From Hermatobates lingyangjiaoensis (lineage: Eukaryota; Arthropoda; Insecta; Hemiptera; Hermatobatidae): DNA of 64,000 nucleotides. The notes under the pieces are model-generated. The model was not told where the DNA came from and made no database searches. It worked only from the letters and a program-made list of their open reading frames with translations. The DNA lies in assembly GCA_026182355.1 (NCBI GenBank), contig JAPFBL010001043.1, positions 1 through 64,000 of the forward strand, read 5' to 3'. Every line of letters starts with the position of its first letter. Within the stretch, counting starts at the first letter, position 1. Shown here one piece after another: positions 17,455 to 29,554 of this stretch. Position numbers and translations under genes: made by a program.

Positions 17455-19989
17455 TTATAACCCACATTTTAATTGAACATTACAATTATTGCAAGTAATA
17501 CATCCCCCTGCTTCAACCATTGTTCCTTCTTTACAAATTGGACATAAATCTCCAACTTCAGTTCCCACATTACGATCTTGTTTAATTCCTCGTAGCTTAC
17601 TAATTGCTTGTTCCTTATCAGAACCTTGTTGTTTTGATTGAAAAGCATCAATTCCTAACGATTCTAAATTTACTTGTTCTAAAACAGGTTGTTCATCATC
17701 AATGGTTAATGATAAAACTTGTGAATCACGTGAACCATCAACATAAACAGTTCCTCCTTTAGCCCCACCTTTATATAAACGCATATAAACTTTTTCCACA
17801 TCTTTAACTGAATATCCTTTCGGAGCATTAACAGTTTTTGAAATTGATGAATCCACTCATTTTTGAATAACACATTGTACATCAGCATGTTCTTCAGGAG
17901 TTAATTGCATTGCATTAATAAAAATATCAGGTAAATTTTTGCTGTCATATTCGGGATGATATTGTAATCAATCATCAACAATCTTAGCATTAACTTCAAT
18001 GTTTTTTCCTAACCGACCAGAACGATAAAATTTAAATCCAAAATAAGGTTCTAATCCAGTTGATACACCAACCATTGTGCCAGTTGAACCTGTTGGTGCA
18101 ATAGTTAGTAAGTGAGAGTTACGAATCCCAGTTGTTAAAATAGCTTCGCGAATTGCTAAAGGCATTTTTTTCATATAACCAGTTTCAATAAATTTTTGAC
18201 GATCGGATAAAAAAGGAAAAGATCCTTTTTCTGCTGCTAGCGCAATTGAAGCTTGATATGCTTCAATTGCAATTGTTTCAAAAAGTTTATTAATAACTTT
18301 ATTTCCTGCAGCACTACCATATTTTAACCCATGATAAATTAATAGGTCATGTAAACCCATTACTCCTAATCCGACTCTTCGTTCTCCTAATGCTTGTTTT
18401 TTATTAGCATCTAAAAAATATGGTGTAGCATCAATTACATTATCTTGTAAACGAACACATGTTTTAACTGCTATAGCTAATTCATCATATAAAATTTTTT
18501 GAGTTTTTTTATCAACAAAATTTGCTAAATTAATAGCTGCTAAATTACAAACTGAATATGGAGCTAGTGGTTGCTCACCACATGGGTTAGTAGCAACAAC
18601 TTTCATATCATATGCCTGAGCATTAGTCATTTCATTAGCAACATCAATAAAGAAAATTCCTGGTTCAGCAGAATAATTAGCACAAAAATTAATTAAATCT
18701 CAAAGTTCACGAGCACGTAAAGTATAATAAACTTTTGTTTGATATCCTAATGCTTCTCATTCAAAAATATTACCAATTTGATTCCATTTTTGTTCATAAA
18801 ATTCTTTTTCTGCCGAACTATAATTTTCTAAATCAGGAAAGCGCAATTCCCATAAATCGTCATTTTCAACTGCTTGCATAAATTTGTTACTAATAGCAAC
18901 AGAAATATTAGCCCCTGATAAAAAAGTAGGATTATTAACTTCTCATGTTCCTCCATCATTTAATTTTTGTTGGGCTTGAATAATTAACTGTGGATCATTA
19001 ATTAATTTACTATTATTAATAGTAAATTCATAAATTTTGCTTTCTACTTCTGGCAAAGACTTAAATTGAATTTTGTTACTTGCTTCACTTCGAATTAATG
19101 GATCCTGAGAATTTTCTTTTAATCAACGTAAAATTTTAGGGTTTTGCATTTTCGAAATAATGAATTCAATAATGTCTGGGTGTCAATCAGCCATCATGAT
19201 CATCTGTGCTCCACGGCGTGAACCACCTTGTTGTACTAAATGAGTTAATGTTGATAAATCATTCAGTCATGATACTGCTCCCGATGAACGGCCACCAACA
19301 CTTTTAGCTACTGTCCCACGGGGGCGCAATGTTGACCCATTTGTCCCAACTCCGCCACCATGTGACATTATTTCCATAACTTCTCTTCGATGATTTGAAA
19401 TTCCTTCCCGTGAATCTTTAACAAAGGGCATTACAAAACAATTAAAAAAAGTAACATCACTTGTGCTACCAGCACCATATAATACTCGCCCAGCAGGAAC
19501 AATATTAAGATTTTTTAATTGCTGATAAAATTCTTCACGATGAATACTATGATTAGTTTCATGCAAACTTAAATTATTTGCAACTCGCCAAGCAATTTGT
19601 TCATAATAAATTTCTAATGGTTTTTCAACTGTTGATAGCTTTTTACGAACAATATTATTAACTAAAGATGAAACAAGCAAATTTGGATCAATACTATAAA
19701 CATATTCTTCGTCAATTAAAATATCACAAGTTAATTTTTCTCGATCAATTGCTTTAACTCGTCCAATTGCTCTAGTTGGAAATCATCCGTCATTTTTAAT
19801 ATCAGTTAAAACTAAATCATTAATTTTTAATGTTTTTAAGCCATTATCTTTTTGCGCATAGCGATCAAGTACAACCATTCGGCTAACACCATCAAACACT
19901 AAATGATAATTATCCTCAATTGTTTTTAAATGCGAATAATGATTTTTTATATCGTTATTTAAACTGGCAATTAGTGCTTTATCATACAT
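17455..19989 (-). CDS. nrdJ: Adenosylcobalamin-dependent (class II) ribonucleotide reductase
   Basis: 844 aa. It reduces ribonucleotides to deoxyribonucleotides using a B12 radical. Visible motifs: FFNCFVMP (first redox Cys), [15 protein letters not shown], the catalytic [10 protein letters not shown] (about residue 465), [19 protein letters not shown], and a C-terminal zinc-ribbon-like CPIC...CITCNNC ending in KCGL. About ten TGA-Trp codons break it under the standard code, but the frame is continuous. Mollicutes more often use the aerobic NrdEF enzyme, so this implies a need for cobalamin uptake or another cobamide source. Start ATG 19989 with AAAGGAG. Confidence 0.9.
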
Positions 19990-20015
19990 TTTCTTGTAAA
20001 CTCCTTTATCTCCTA

Positions 20016-21026
20016 TTAATTTACCAAAGCAGTAATTTTATCTATATTTTTATTATGTTTATAGACATAATTATTATAAACTTCAGATATATCAGTAATA
20101 AATGGTTGAATATTTGTTAAAATGATTTTTTTATTATATGTTTGTTCTACTATTTTTTTAATATCTAACTTATCATTTGGTAAGTGTAAAATTAAAGTGT
20201 TAGATTTTAATTTCTCTTGATAAATTTGATACTTTAATTTAGTAATAATTTTTTTGAAGTCAGCAAACATTTCTGATTCTAAAACAGTTAAACTATAATA
20301 TTTTTCATCTTCAGTAATAATTGACCCAGAAAAAACAATATTCCCATAATTTAAAATTGTTATTTCATCAGCTATTTCTTGTAACTCTGATAAAATATGT
20401 GAACAAATTAAAATTGTTTTCCCTTGTTCACGTAGAGCACGAAGATCATTAAATAATGAAATTCGCGCTGTTGGATCTAAATTAGCAGCTGGTTCATCCA
20501 AAATTAATACTTCTGGGTCACTTATTAATGCTTGTGCTAATAAAACTTTTTTTTTCATTCCAGAAGAAAAAGAGTTAGGATTTTTCTTTTTATATTTATC
20601 ATATTGTAAACTAGTAATAATTTTTTTAGCTTTACTTTTTGCCTGTTTAAATGATAAGCCTCGTAAATAAGCCATTTCTGTTAAATAACTGATTAAATTT
20701 AAATGTTTAGGAAATCGTGCATTTTCAGGAATATAACCAATTATTTGATGAGCTTTGCTACTATTAGAAGGCATATCATTAATTAACAATTTCCCTTTTG
20801 TTGGAACAATTGCCCCAATTAATGATTTAATAGTTGTAGTTTTTCCACTACCATTAGGTCCAATAAACCCATGAATTTTTCCTTGTGTAACTTCCATATC
20901 AATATTATTAACAGCAACAAACTTAGAAAATTTCTTTGTAAAATTTTTTATTTGAATAGCTAGTAGTGAAGAATTAAGATTAACTTTATTAATTGCAGAT
21001 TGGTCCACTTTGTTTATTTTTTTCAT
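20016..21026 (-). CDS. ABC transporter ATP-binding protein
   Basis: 336 aa with Walker A GPNGSGKTT (residues ~56-64), signature SFSSGMKKK, Walker B VLILDEPAANLDP and H-loop ILICSHILSE. A ~90 aa C-terminal extension after the H-loop is typical of CcmA/NatA-type exporters (ABC-2). The gene directly follows the permease (two-base gap), so they form one transporter. Substrate unknown. No TGA codons, so the reading is certain. Confidence 0.92.
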   Translation of the reverse strand: MKKINKVDQSAINKVNLNSSLLAIQIKNFTKKFSKFVAVNNIDMEVTQGKIHGFIGPNGSGKTTTIKSLIGAIVPTKGKLLINDMPSNSSKAHQIIGYIPENARFPKHLNLISYLTEMAYLRGLSFKQAKSKAKKIITSLQYDKYKKKNPNSFSSGMKKKVLLAQALISDPEVLILDEPAANLDPTARISLFNDLRALREQGKTILICSHILSELQEIADEITILNYGNIVFSGSIITEDEKYYSLTVLESEMFADFKKIITKLKYQIYQEKLKSNTLILHLPNDKLDIKKIVEQTYNKKIILTNIQPFITDISEVYNNYVYKHNKNIDKITALVN

Positions 21027-21028
21027 GA

Positions 21029-22804
21029 TTAAACAAAATCCTTTCTATAGACAAAATAAATAGTTGCAAATCCTAAAATTAAGGAAACAATACCATAACT
21101 AATATATAAGATAGGAACACTAGCAAATACCTTCATGCCACTAACTAATCCCCAATAATATGTCCCAATAATATTTGGTGCACTAATTTTTTGCAATGAT
21201 GTTGGTTTTAAATAATAATTAATTGGATTAAACATAACATCACTAAAATCACTATTTTCAGTTAAACTAACCGCTGAAAGAGGACCATTTCACATCAATA
21301 ATCACTGTTCTCAGATATTTAAATATGACATTATTCTAAAAATAACAGTTTGGTGTTTATAATCAGAAATAAAATTATTATCTCCAGGAATCATTAAATC
21401 ATATGACAAAGAATTAAATAGTAATGCTGTTTGCATTGCTAGAGTGAATGCAACATTAATCTTAGTATGACTTGAATCACTATAAGCATAAATAGCAAAA
21501 GGTTTTTGGGGATTAACTGAAGAATTAAATTTAATAAGATTAGTATCATTATTATCTGCAGATTGATCAGCAAAATAAATATTATATAATAAATTACTAT
21601 TATTTAAATAAACTCCCTGATTATATAACTTTAAAATTAAATTATATAATTTTTTTGAAGTAGAATTTAAATTTGTAGCATTTATTAAACTTGGATTAAG
21701 GTCATAATCTTTTGGTTTTACAGTAGAAAAATAAATTAGATAGCTGCTACTCCCATCATTTGTATCTTTTAAAAACTGATTAAAAATAGCAATTCCTTGT
21801 AAATCACCATCAACTTTTAGTACTTTATCACTTTTAAAAATAGAATTAACAAACTGCACATTTTGATATTCTAAAGGGTCAGAATTATTATTAATAGAAT
21901 CTGATGGAGAAACTTGACCTTTAACTGCTAAGGGCGAGTAATTAAATTGCACACCACTAGTTGGAAATGATCCTGAATAATTTAGCGAATAATAATAATT
22001 TTCTTTATCTTTAGGATCAATTGTTTTTGATCAAAAATTTCATGCTTCAGGATTTGACAAATCACTTAAAAAACTATCATCAGTTCCTAATTTTTTTAAT
22101 TTCTGAGATAAATTAATATAATTAGGAACTTTTTGTTGTAAATAAATAACACTACTGTTTTTCCCCTCAACAATATTATAAATCATAGGAATAAGTGACC
22201 CAATTAAACTTAAAATTCCTAACGCTGTTGTAATACCAATAACCCCTTTTGAACCAATTACTAATGATAATAACAACGCAACAGTTGATAAAATTAATTG
22301 GATAATAATTGCTGTTAAAAAAAAGAAACCAACTGAAGTAATAACTGTTTTAGCAAATGGAACAACAGCTAATAACAATAATGGTGGAAAAAAGAAAGCA
22401 ATTAATGAATAAATTATTAACACTAATTGTAATGCTAATCACTTTTCTAAAACTAAACGAAAACGAGAAATTGGCAATGACGAAAAAATTAATAATGTTC
22501 CATCATCAATTTCATCACGCAACAACTGAGTAGCTTTAAATCCTACATACATTGCAGATAAACCAAAATAAAGAATATAAAGCGATCAAGAATAAACAGC
22601 AAGAAAATTACCACCATTACCTGAAGTACCCATTGTATAAATTTCTAATAAATTAAGTCCCACTATAATCACTAAAATTACATATGTTGAAACTGATTTC
22701 AACATCTTAATCAATGTATAACGAAAAATGCGAAAATAATTATTATGCTCTGTTTTTCCTTTCTGTTGTGATTGTTGTAACAGTTGTTGTTGTGATTCAG
22801 CCAT
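21029..22804 (-). CDS. ABC-2-type transporter permease with large extracellular domain, 591 aa
   Basis: About five N-terminal membrane segments (residues ~35-235), then ~300 residues rich in Asn/Ser with no membrane segments (the Asn-rich block around 240-545), and a last TM near the C-terminus (VPILYISYGIVSLILGFATI). The middle part should face outside. A conserved cytoplasmic piece reads LLRDEIDDGTLLIFSSLPIS, as in ABC-2 permeases (E.e.gT...l..Pisr). AAGGAG lies before ATG 22804. Pairs with the ATPase downstream. Confidence 0.85.
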
Positions 22805-22880
22805 TATTTCTCCTTATTTTTATTATATAAATTTTAATTAATTTTACTTTATAATCTTATTTTAATATTGCAGGGATAAA

Positions 22881-22906
22881 AAAGTAAACTTTTACTAGTT
22901 TACTTT
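22881..22906 (-). terminator. Terminator of lgt
   Basis: AAAGTAAAC / GTTTACTTT stem with eight-base loop, followed on the minus strand by TTTTTTA; located about 60 bases past the lgt stop. Confidence 0.8.
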
Positions 22907-22964
22907 ATTTGTAAATTAATAACAAATTAATATAGTGTTATTATAGCATACTAATAATTGAATA

Positions 22965-24782
22965 TTAATTTTTATTACTTTCTTTTTTTGATTTAAAACT
23001 AATTTTGATTTGTTGTTCAAATCGATACCCATTTAATTCTTTAAACTTATATTTAGAAATAATAATTTTATTTTGATTAACAATAAATTTACTGTCTTCT
23101 AACATTTTTTCTCAGGCAATAGCCATAATTTTAGTTTGTTCTCAATTAATTTGATTAAATTTATTTTTTCAATAATTTTGAACTTTTATTTGATTTTTTG
23201 TTAATAAATAATGTTTTTGTAAATGACTAATAACAAATTCTGATGAAACATTATTAGATATTAATTCAGAATTATTAAGTTTTATGTTTTTAAAAATACG
23301 GTTTAAATTATATTGCCCACCAATCTGTAATACATATTCATTTTGCCATTTACTATGTTTTGATTGTGGTTTTATAATTAATGAAAATGAGAAAATTTCA
23401 CTAGAAGAATTATTATTAAAATTAACATATTTAATATTATCAATTATAAAATTATCTGCAAATTTAAAATCTTTATAACCTAAATAAGCAATAACACTAT
23501 CTTTCACTAATTGCTCAATTTTTGCTATATAATTATTTTTTCCAATAACTAATTTTGTTGTTAAAAAATAATTATCAAATTTTCACAATGATAAATCATT
23601 ATAATTAATATATCATTTTTCATATAACATTCCATTTTTTCGAAAATAGCGCGGTGCAATAAATTGACTAAAACAAACTAACCCAATTCCAAAAATAAAT
23701 AAAAGAATTAAAACAGCATAATCCAACGAGCGATCATTCATAATAAAAAGGTCTTTGCCATCTTGACGTTGGGTTTCTAAAACAAAGCGAACTAAATTTC
23801 AACCAAAAAAATAAAACCCTGTTTGTACACCACAAAATGTAACTCAATAATGATGCGGATTATTTAACTGATAAAGCATTTGGCTTTGCTTAATTTTACT
23901 ATCTTTTTTCTGAATAGATTTTTCAACGACAACTGCTTGTGGATGAAAATCATAATATGCTTCTGATCAACCTTCACTTCATGTCTGGTAATTTTCATTC
24001 CGCGGAATAAAATGACAAAAACGTAAAAACTGATATTTTCAACTAAAACTAGATTTAGATTGTTTTCATGGTTTTTTTTGAAAAACAGTAAAAATATATG
24101 GCACAACAAATATTATTACTGCTCACACAATAAAATTAAAGAATGATTCATATAAAAATATTGGTTGACGATAAACCGTAACTATTCCATTACTAACATC
24201 TTCCCAACTAAAGCAATTATATTTAATAAAATTAGGTAATCAATCAAGATGAGCTAATGTTGTATTGGCACCTAACAATTCATGATTAAAAAAGTTACCT
24301 CATCGCCCAACAATTTGCCCTAATAAAATGTTAGGAATAATACAATCAGCATAAACTCATAATGATACATTAGTTTTTTTGCTAACAAATGGAAAATAAA
24401 TTACTCCTCCAAGGATACCAAATAAAACTCCTCCATGAATACTCATTCCTCCTTGCCAAAAAGCAAATAATGATCAGAAAACTGCACCACCATTATTTTG
24501 CCAAGGATCTGTTGGATCTGCGTTAACTTTTCCAAAAAAACTCCCACCTAATAATGATAAAGGAATAATAATAAAGGCAGCTCAAATTAAAGAATCTGTC
24601 GGAACCCTTTTCCTTTTCATACAAATATAAGAAGCACCAACAGCTAAAATAATTCCTAAAGTAATAAAAACAGCATACATGTGAATTCAACCAAAATATG
24701 TTGCCTTAATATTATAAGGAGTATGATTAGGAGTAATTATAAACTTATTAGCTTGTAACAAAAAATTAGTTAGTAAATTCAT
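22965..24782 (-). CDS. lgt: Prolipoprotein diacylglyceryl transferase, extended form (605 aa)
   Basis: It transfers diacylglycerol to the lipobox Cys of lipoproteins, in the membrane. The Lgt signature is GQIVGRWGNFFNHE (about 165-178), with FWQGGMSIHGG before it and RQPIFLYESF and GWNLVRFVLETQR after it. Typical Lgt has 260-330 aa. Here ~90 charged residues are inserted between the YESF region and the next TM, and ~190 residues follow the last TM (from about residue 400), with no family recognised. Many lipoproteins in the window depend on it. About 15 TGA-Trp codons; start at 24782. Confidence 0.9.
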
Positions 24783-24838
24783 TTCTTATACTCCATTCTC
24801 AATAGTTTTCATTAGAAATATTTATAACTTATTAAACT

Positions 24839-25330
24839 CTATTCACCTGGTAAATGAATTTTTCCTACAACAACAAAAGCTGCTAATGCTGTTAAAGCAC
24901 TTGTTAAATCAATAATAATAGCAATCAATGTTACAAAATAAGAAAAATTAGCATCATTCCAATATGTGCTTAACGACACAATACTTAAAACTTCTAATGT
25001 TCATCCAAACAGCCCAAGTAAAAAACTTGCCATATCTAATGTAATTGCTGTTAATTCATATTTTAACACATTTTGTCGTCTTAATTTTTGTTTTTCTAAT
25101 TGATAATGGTTTAATCCTAATTTAAAAGCTATTAAGGCAAAAATTGCACTTAAAGTGTCAAAAATAATTGCTAAAACAGTAATATCATATGAAAAAGTGG
25201 CACTATCTCAAAAACTTTCTAGTGCTAAAAGACTTAAGATTCCAAAAAAAAGACCAATAAATCCTAATGAAAAACTAAGCAAATCAGCGCTTTTAGTTGT
25301 TAATTTAAAATTTCAAATACTTTTTTTCAT
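24839..25330 (-). CDS. Four-TM membrane protein with internal duplication, 163 aa
   Basis: Two similar halves: DSATFSYDITVLAIIFDTLS (residues ~41-60) and NDANFSYFVTLIAIIIDLTS (~124-143), each between two membrane segments, joined by a charged loop (QLEKQKLRRQN). Probably arose by tandem duplication of a two-TM unit. No family recognised. Start at 25330; it lies 57 bases upstream of lgt on the same strand and may be co-transcribed with it. Confidence 0.7.
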
Positions 25331-25625
25331 TTTTTCTTTATTTTGTTTTCTATAACATAATATTTGTTATAAAAACAACAAATAATTATATTATAAATAT
25401 TATTAAATGCAAAGAAAATAACCCTTTTGACTGAATAAATTATTTATTTAAGTTTATAAAAAAATTAATAAATATATACAGAAATAATCATTAAAACTAA
25501 AATATTTTGATAATTTCTTTCTTTTAATACTATAATGTATCTGAGTTATTTTAAAATAAAAATAGTATCTTAAAATTATACTCATAATGAATTTAATAAT
25601 TAAATAAAAATAAAAGGAAAAATCA
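25331..25625. other. Divergent intergenic region
   Basis: Separates the minus-strand lgt operon from the plus-strand LRR pseudogene. Very AT-rich; no hairpin or clear promoter pair could be assigned. Confidence 0.4.
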
Positions 25626-27000
25626 ATGAAAAAATTATTAACTTTAATGACTAGTTTTATTATTATTTTTGTGGAAGTAGCGAATTAATTTCATGTAATA
25701 CTAATAAAACTACCAACAGTATTCCAAGTGTCAATATAAATCCAGATATTGACTTAAATAGTACATTTAAAGACCAAAATTTAATTAGTGCTTTAATTTA
25801 TATCCTAGGATCAAATATTAATAAGGGTCATTATATATATCAATTTACTGCTAATAAAGTAAAAACACTAAACTTAGCAAATTATAATATTAGTGATTTA
25901 ACCGGAATTAAAATTTTTCATAATTAACTACTCTATATTTGCAAAATAATCAATTTAATAATAATAAATCATACTCTGATTTAAATTATTTAAATAATTT
26001 AAAAACATTAAATATTAGTAATACTAATATATATGACATATCTTTTACTTTAAATTTACCAAAATTAATAAATTTAAATTTAAGCAAAAATAGTCTTCAG
26101 AATATTGCAATTCTTAATAATTTAACTAATTTACAAAATTTAGATTTAAGTAATAATCAAATAGAAAATATAACTAATTTACAAAATTTACTAAAACTAA
26201 AAACTCTAAATTTAAATAATAATAATTATATATCTAATATATCAAGTCTAGCTAATCTAACCAACCTAACATACCTAGACCTAGGTTACGACCAAATGAG
26301 TGACATCTCACCTCTTGCCAACCTAACTAAACTAACAACTCTAGACCTAAATGACAACCAAATAAGTGACTTATCACCTCTTGCCAACCTAACTAAACTA
26401 ACAACTCTAGACCTAAATGACAACCAAATAAGTGACATCTCACCTTTAGCCAGCCTAACCAACCTAACATACCTAAACCTTTATTGAAACCAAATAAGTG
26501 ACATCTCACCTCTTGCCAATCTAACTAAACTAACAAATCTAAACTTAAATGAAAACGAAATAAAAGATATTTCACCTCTTGCCAATCTAACTAAACTAAC
26601 AAATCTAAACTTAAATGAAAACGAAATAAAAGATATTTCACCTCTTACCAATCTAACTAAACTAACTAACCTAGATTTGAATAAAAACTATATGTTATCT
26701 GATATCTCACCTCTCCAAAACTTAATTAGTCTAACAAAACTAGACCTAAGTAGCAACCAAATAAATGACATCTCACCTCTTGCCAACTTAACTAAGCTAA
26801 CCAGTCTAGACCTAAATGTCAACCAAATAAGTGACATTTCATCTCTAAAAAACTTAACTAAGCTAACAAGTCTAGACCTAAGTTACAATGAAATTCCTAA
26901 TACTAATGAAGCTTGAGATCCAGTTCATAACTTACCTAATAATCCTCAAGGAGATTATGCCTGAGATTCTCCTACTGTCAGAAATAGTCAAACATCATAA
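25626..27000 (+). pseudogene. Leucine-rich-repeat lipoprotein, two frameshifts
   Basis: The start MKKLLTLMTSF matches the LRR lipoprotein at 34301. The frame is lost inside the signal peptide (about 25670, one base short), which separates the lipobox ELISC from the start. It is lost again near 25925, after KIFHN. From 25939 a continuous frame of 353 codons carries about fourteen 22-aa LRRs (LTNLTxLDLxxNQISDISPLAN) and the same tail as the second gene (PVHNLPNNPQGD, WDSP). LRR units form a curved solenoid used for protein binding; intact, it would be a surface lipoprotein. A complete product cannot be made from this sequence. Confidence 0.8.
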
Positions 27001-27022
27001 AAAACTAAGTTTATAATATAAA

Positions 27023-27058
27023 AAAGATTCTATGGTTAGCGTACCATAGAATCTTTTT
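27023..27058 (+). terminator. Terminator of the first LRR gene
   Basis: AAAGATTCTATGGT / ACCATAGAATCTTT stem, TAGCGT loop, then TTTTTTT on the plus strand. Confidence 0.85.
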
Positions 27059-27063
27059 TTAAC

Positions 27064-27924
27064 CTACTTATTATTAATATTAAATTTAGACACTAAAAAA
27101 GCCCCTAATCCACCATTATTATTATCAATAGATGTAATATCATATGCTAAAAGTTTAATATCAGGATGAGCATTTTTCATTGCAATACTATATTCATAAT
27201 TAGCAAAAACATCTCAATCATTTAACTGGTCACCAAAATATATGAATTTACCCTTAAATAATTGACTAGCATAATGAATATTTAAATAATTATTCAGAAA
27301 GACAATTCCTTCTCATTTATTATTTCCAGAAGGCACAAGATCACATTCTAAATCACTACTTTGTTTGACGGCAACTGGTGGTAACATTTTTGCAATTTGT
27401 GCACTAAATTTTTGCAATTCACCTGGGTCTGAAAATTTACAAATAAATTTACAACTCGCATATTCATTATAAGAAGAAAGTAAACAGGTTTTTTTAACAC
27501 CATCTACTAATCCCCCTGTTGAAGCATGCATTCTTTCAGTTAATAATTTTGAATCTGAAAAGAACATTATTTCACTATTAGCACTACACATTAAAAATTG
27601 GACTGGTGCTTTTTGCAAACAATCTATAATTTTATTTGTCACTGTTAAATCAAAATGAGCAAAATATAAATATTTATTCTCTCATACATCATAAATACTA
27701 GCACCATTAGCACCAATAATAAAACGAACAAGATGATTACTAATAAGTTCATTTAAAACACCAGCAATGCCTAAAGGCATTCGCCCTGAACAAGGAATTA
27801 AAAAAATATTCTGTGCTGCTAAGTAAGTAAAAGCTTGAACATTCACTAAAGGAATTTGCCGGTGATTATCTACAACTGTTCCATCTACATCAAAATAGAT
27901 TGCTTTAACTAATTTATAATTCAT
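27064..27924 (-). CDS. Cof-type HAD phosphatase, 286 aa
   Basis: HAD motifs: nucleophile FDVDGTVVD (residues ~8-16), CSGR (motif II region), and GDQLNDWDVF with AMKNAHPDIK (motif III/IV). This class IIB layout removes phosphate from sugar phosphates or nucleotides. The start is taken as ATG 27924 (GAGG nine bases upstream), which overlaps the end of the trehalose-6-P hydrolase gene by 11 bases. Being last in the trehalose operon, it may dephosphorylate a sugar phosphate from that pathway; this is inference. Confidence 0.85.
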
Positions 27925-29554
27925 ACACAATTACCTCATATGGTCGCAATTCACTGCCATTATTCTGTTTATGATAATTATATACTAAAATTTTTTTATT
28001 AGGACTTGCAAATATTTGAAAAGGAATTTTAACTAGTTGATCTGATAAATTAGCAATAACATATATTCTTTTTCCTGCTAAGTCACGATAATAATAAATT
28101 ATCTTTTCAGGGGCAGTTATAAACTTAATAGTTCCTTCACATAAAATAAGATTATTTTTACGTAATTTAATTAATTTTTGATAAAATGACAAAATAGAAC
28201 CTTTTTTTTGTTGGACCGCCACATTAATTTTTTGATAATTAGGATTAACTATAATTTTACTACTTGCTGCCTGAGTAAAACCAGCATAAGGTAAAGATGA
28301 CCATTGCATTGCTGTTCTGGCATGATCACGAGCCTTTTGTTTTAAAATTTCCAAAAGTTCTGAGGGTGCATAATTTTGGGCTTGTAAATCTTTAGCATTG
28401 CCTAATGTTTCAACATCAAAAAAATCTTCAATTCTTGTGAATGGATAATTTGTCATTCCTATTTCTTCACCTTGATAAATAAAAGGTGTCCCTCTTAATA
28501 AGAGCATTACAGTAGCATAGCAAGTCGTAACTTCATAATGATAACGATCAGTATCACCGAAGCGTGAAATAAAACGAGGTTGATCATGGTTTGTACTAAC
28601 AATTCCTAATCATCCATTATGAACTGAAAAATATTCTTGTCATTCTTGCAAAACAGCTATAAATTTTGTTATATCAGGTTTCATTGCTGTTCATTTATAA
28701 TTATTTTTATAGTCTACTTTTAAATGAGGAAAGGTAAAAATTAAGTCTAATTCATGATGATTAGGAAGAGTATAGTTAATACTTTTTTCCATTGTTGTAG
28801 AAGATACTTCTCCTACTGTTACAAAGTCTTTTTCCTGACCAAAGGTATGCTGATTCATAAACTGTAAATATTTTTCACTATTAGGTCCATCAGTATAAAA
28901 ACGTCGCCCATCACCATATATATCATCTACAAAAATATTTGGTTTGGAATAAAGGTTGCACACATCAAAACGAAATCCTTTGACACCTTTTTTTATTCAA
29001 AATTGCAAAATTTGTAAAGCTTCATTTTGAACAGCGAGATTATTTCAATTTAAATCTGGTTGAAAATTACCAAATAAATGTAAATAATACTGGTTTAAAT
29101 GAGGAACATAAGTTCATACTGATGAACCTAACTTACTTTTTCAATTACAAGGTAATTGAGATTTTTCATCTGCTGGAACAAAGTAATAATAATCCTGATA
29201 TTTTTTATCACCAGCTAATGCTTTTTGAAATCATTGGTGTTGACTAGATGTATGATTAAATACCATATCTAACATAATTTTAATATTATACTTTTGTGCT
29301 TGAATAATTAACTGGTCAAAATCTGCCATTGTCCCCATTAATGGATTAATAGCATAATAGTCAATAACATCATAACCACTATCTTTAAATTCCGTTGGAA
29401 AAATTGGTGTTAATCATAAATAATCAACTCCTAATTGCGATAAATATTCTAAACTAGTAATAATTCCTAATAAATCACCAATTCCATCATTATTACCATC
29501 CCGAAAAGTATATGGAAAAATTTCATAAAAAATTTTATTACTGTATTTTCGCAT
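27914..29554 (-). CDS. treA: Trehalose-6-phosphate hydrolase (GH13)
   Basis: 546 aa, the size of TreA/TreC. It splits trehalose-6-P into glucose and glucose-6-P. GH13 motifs: DMVFNHTS, GFRFDVCNLYSK (nucleophile Asp), TVGEVSSTT (acid/base Glu) and NHDQPR. The run GDGRRFYTDGP and DLIFTFPHLKVDY is typical of the phospho-trehalase subgroup rather than of oligo-1,6-glucosidases. Start ATG 29554 with CGAGG, overlapping the PTS gene by 17 bases. Third step of the operon PTS-treA-HAD. Confidence 0.9.
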
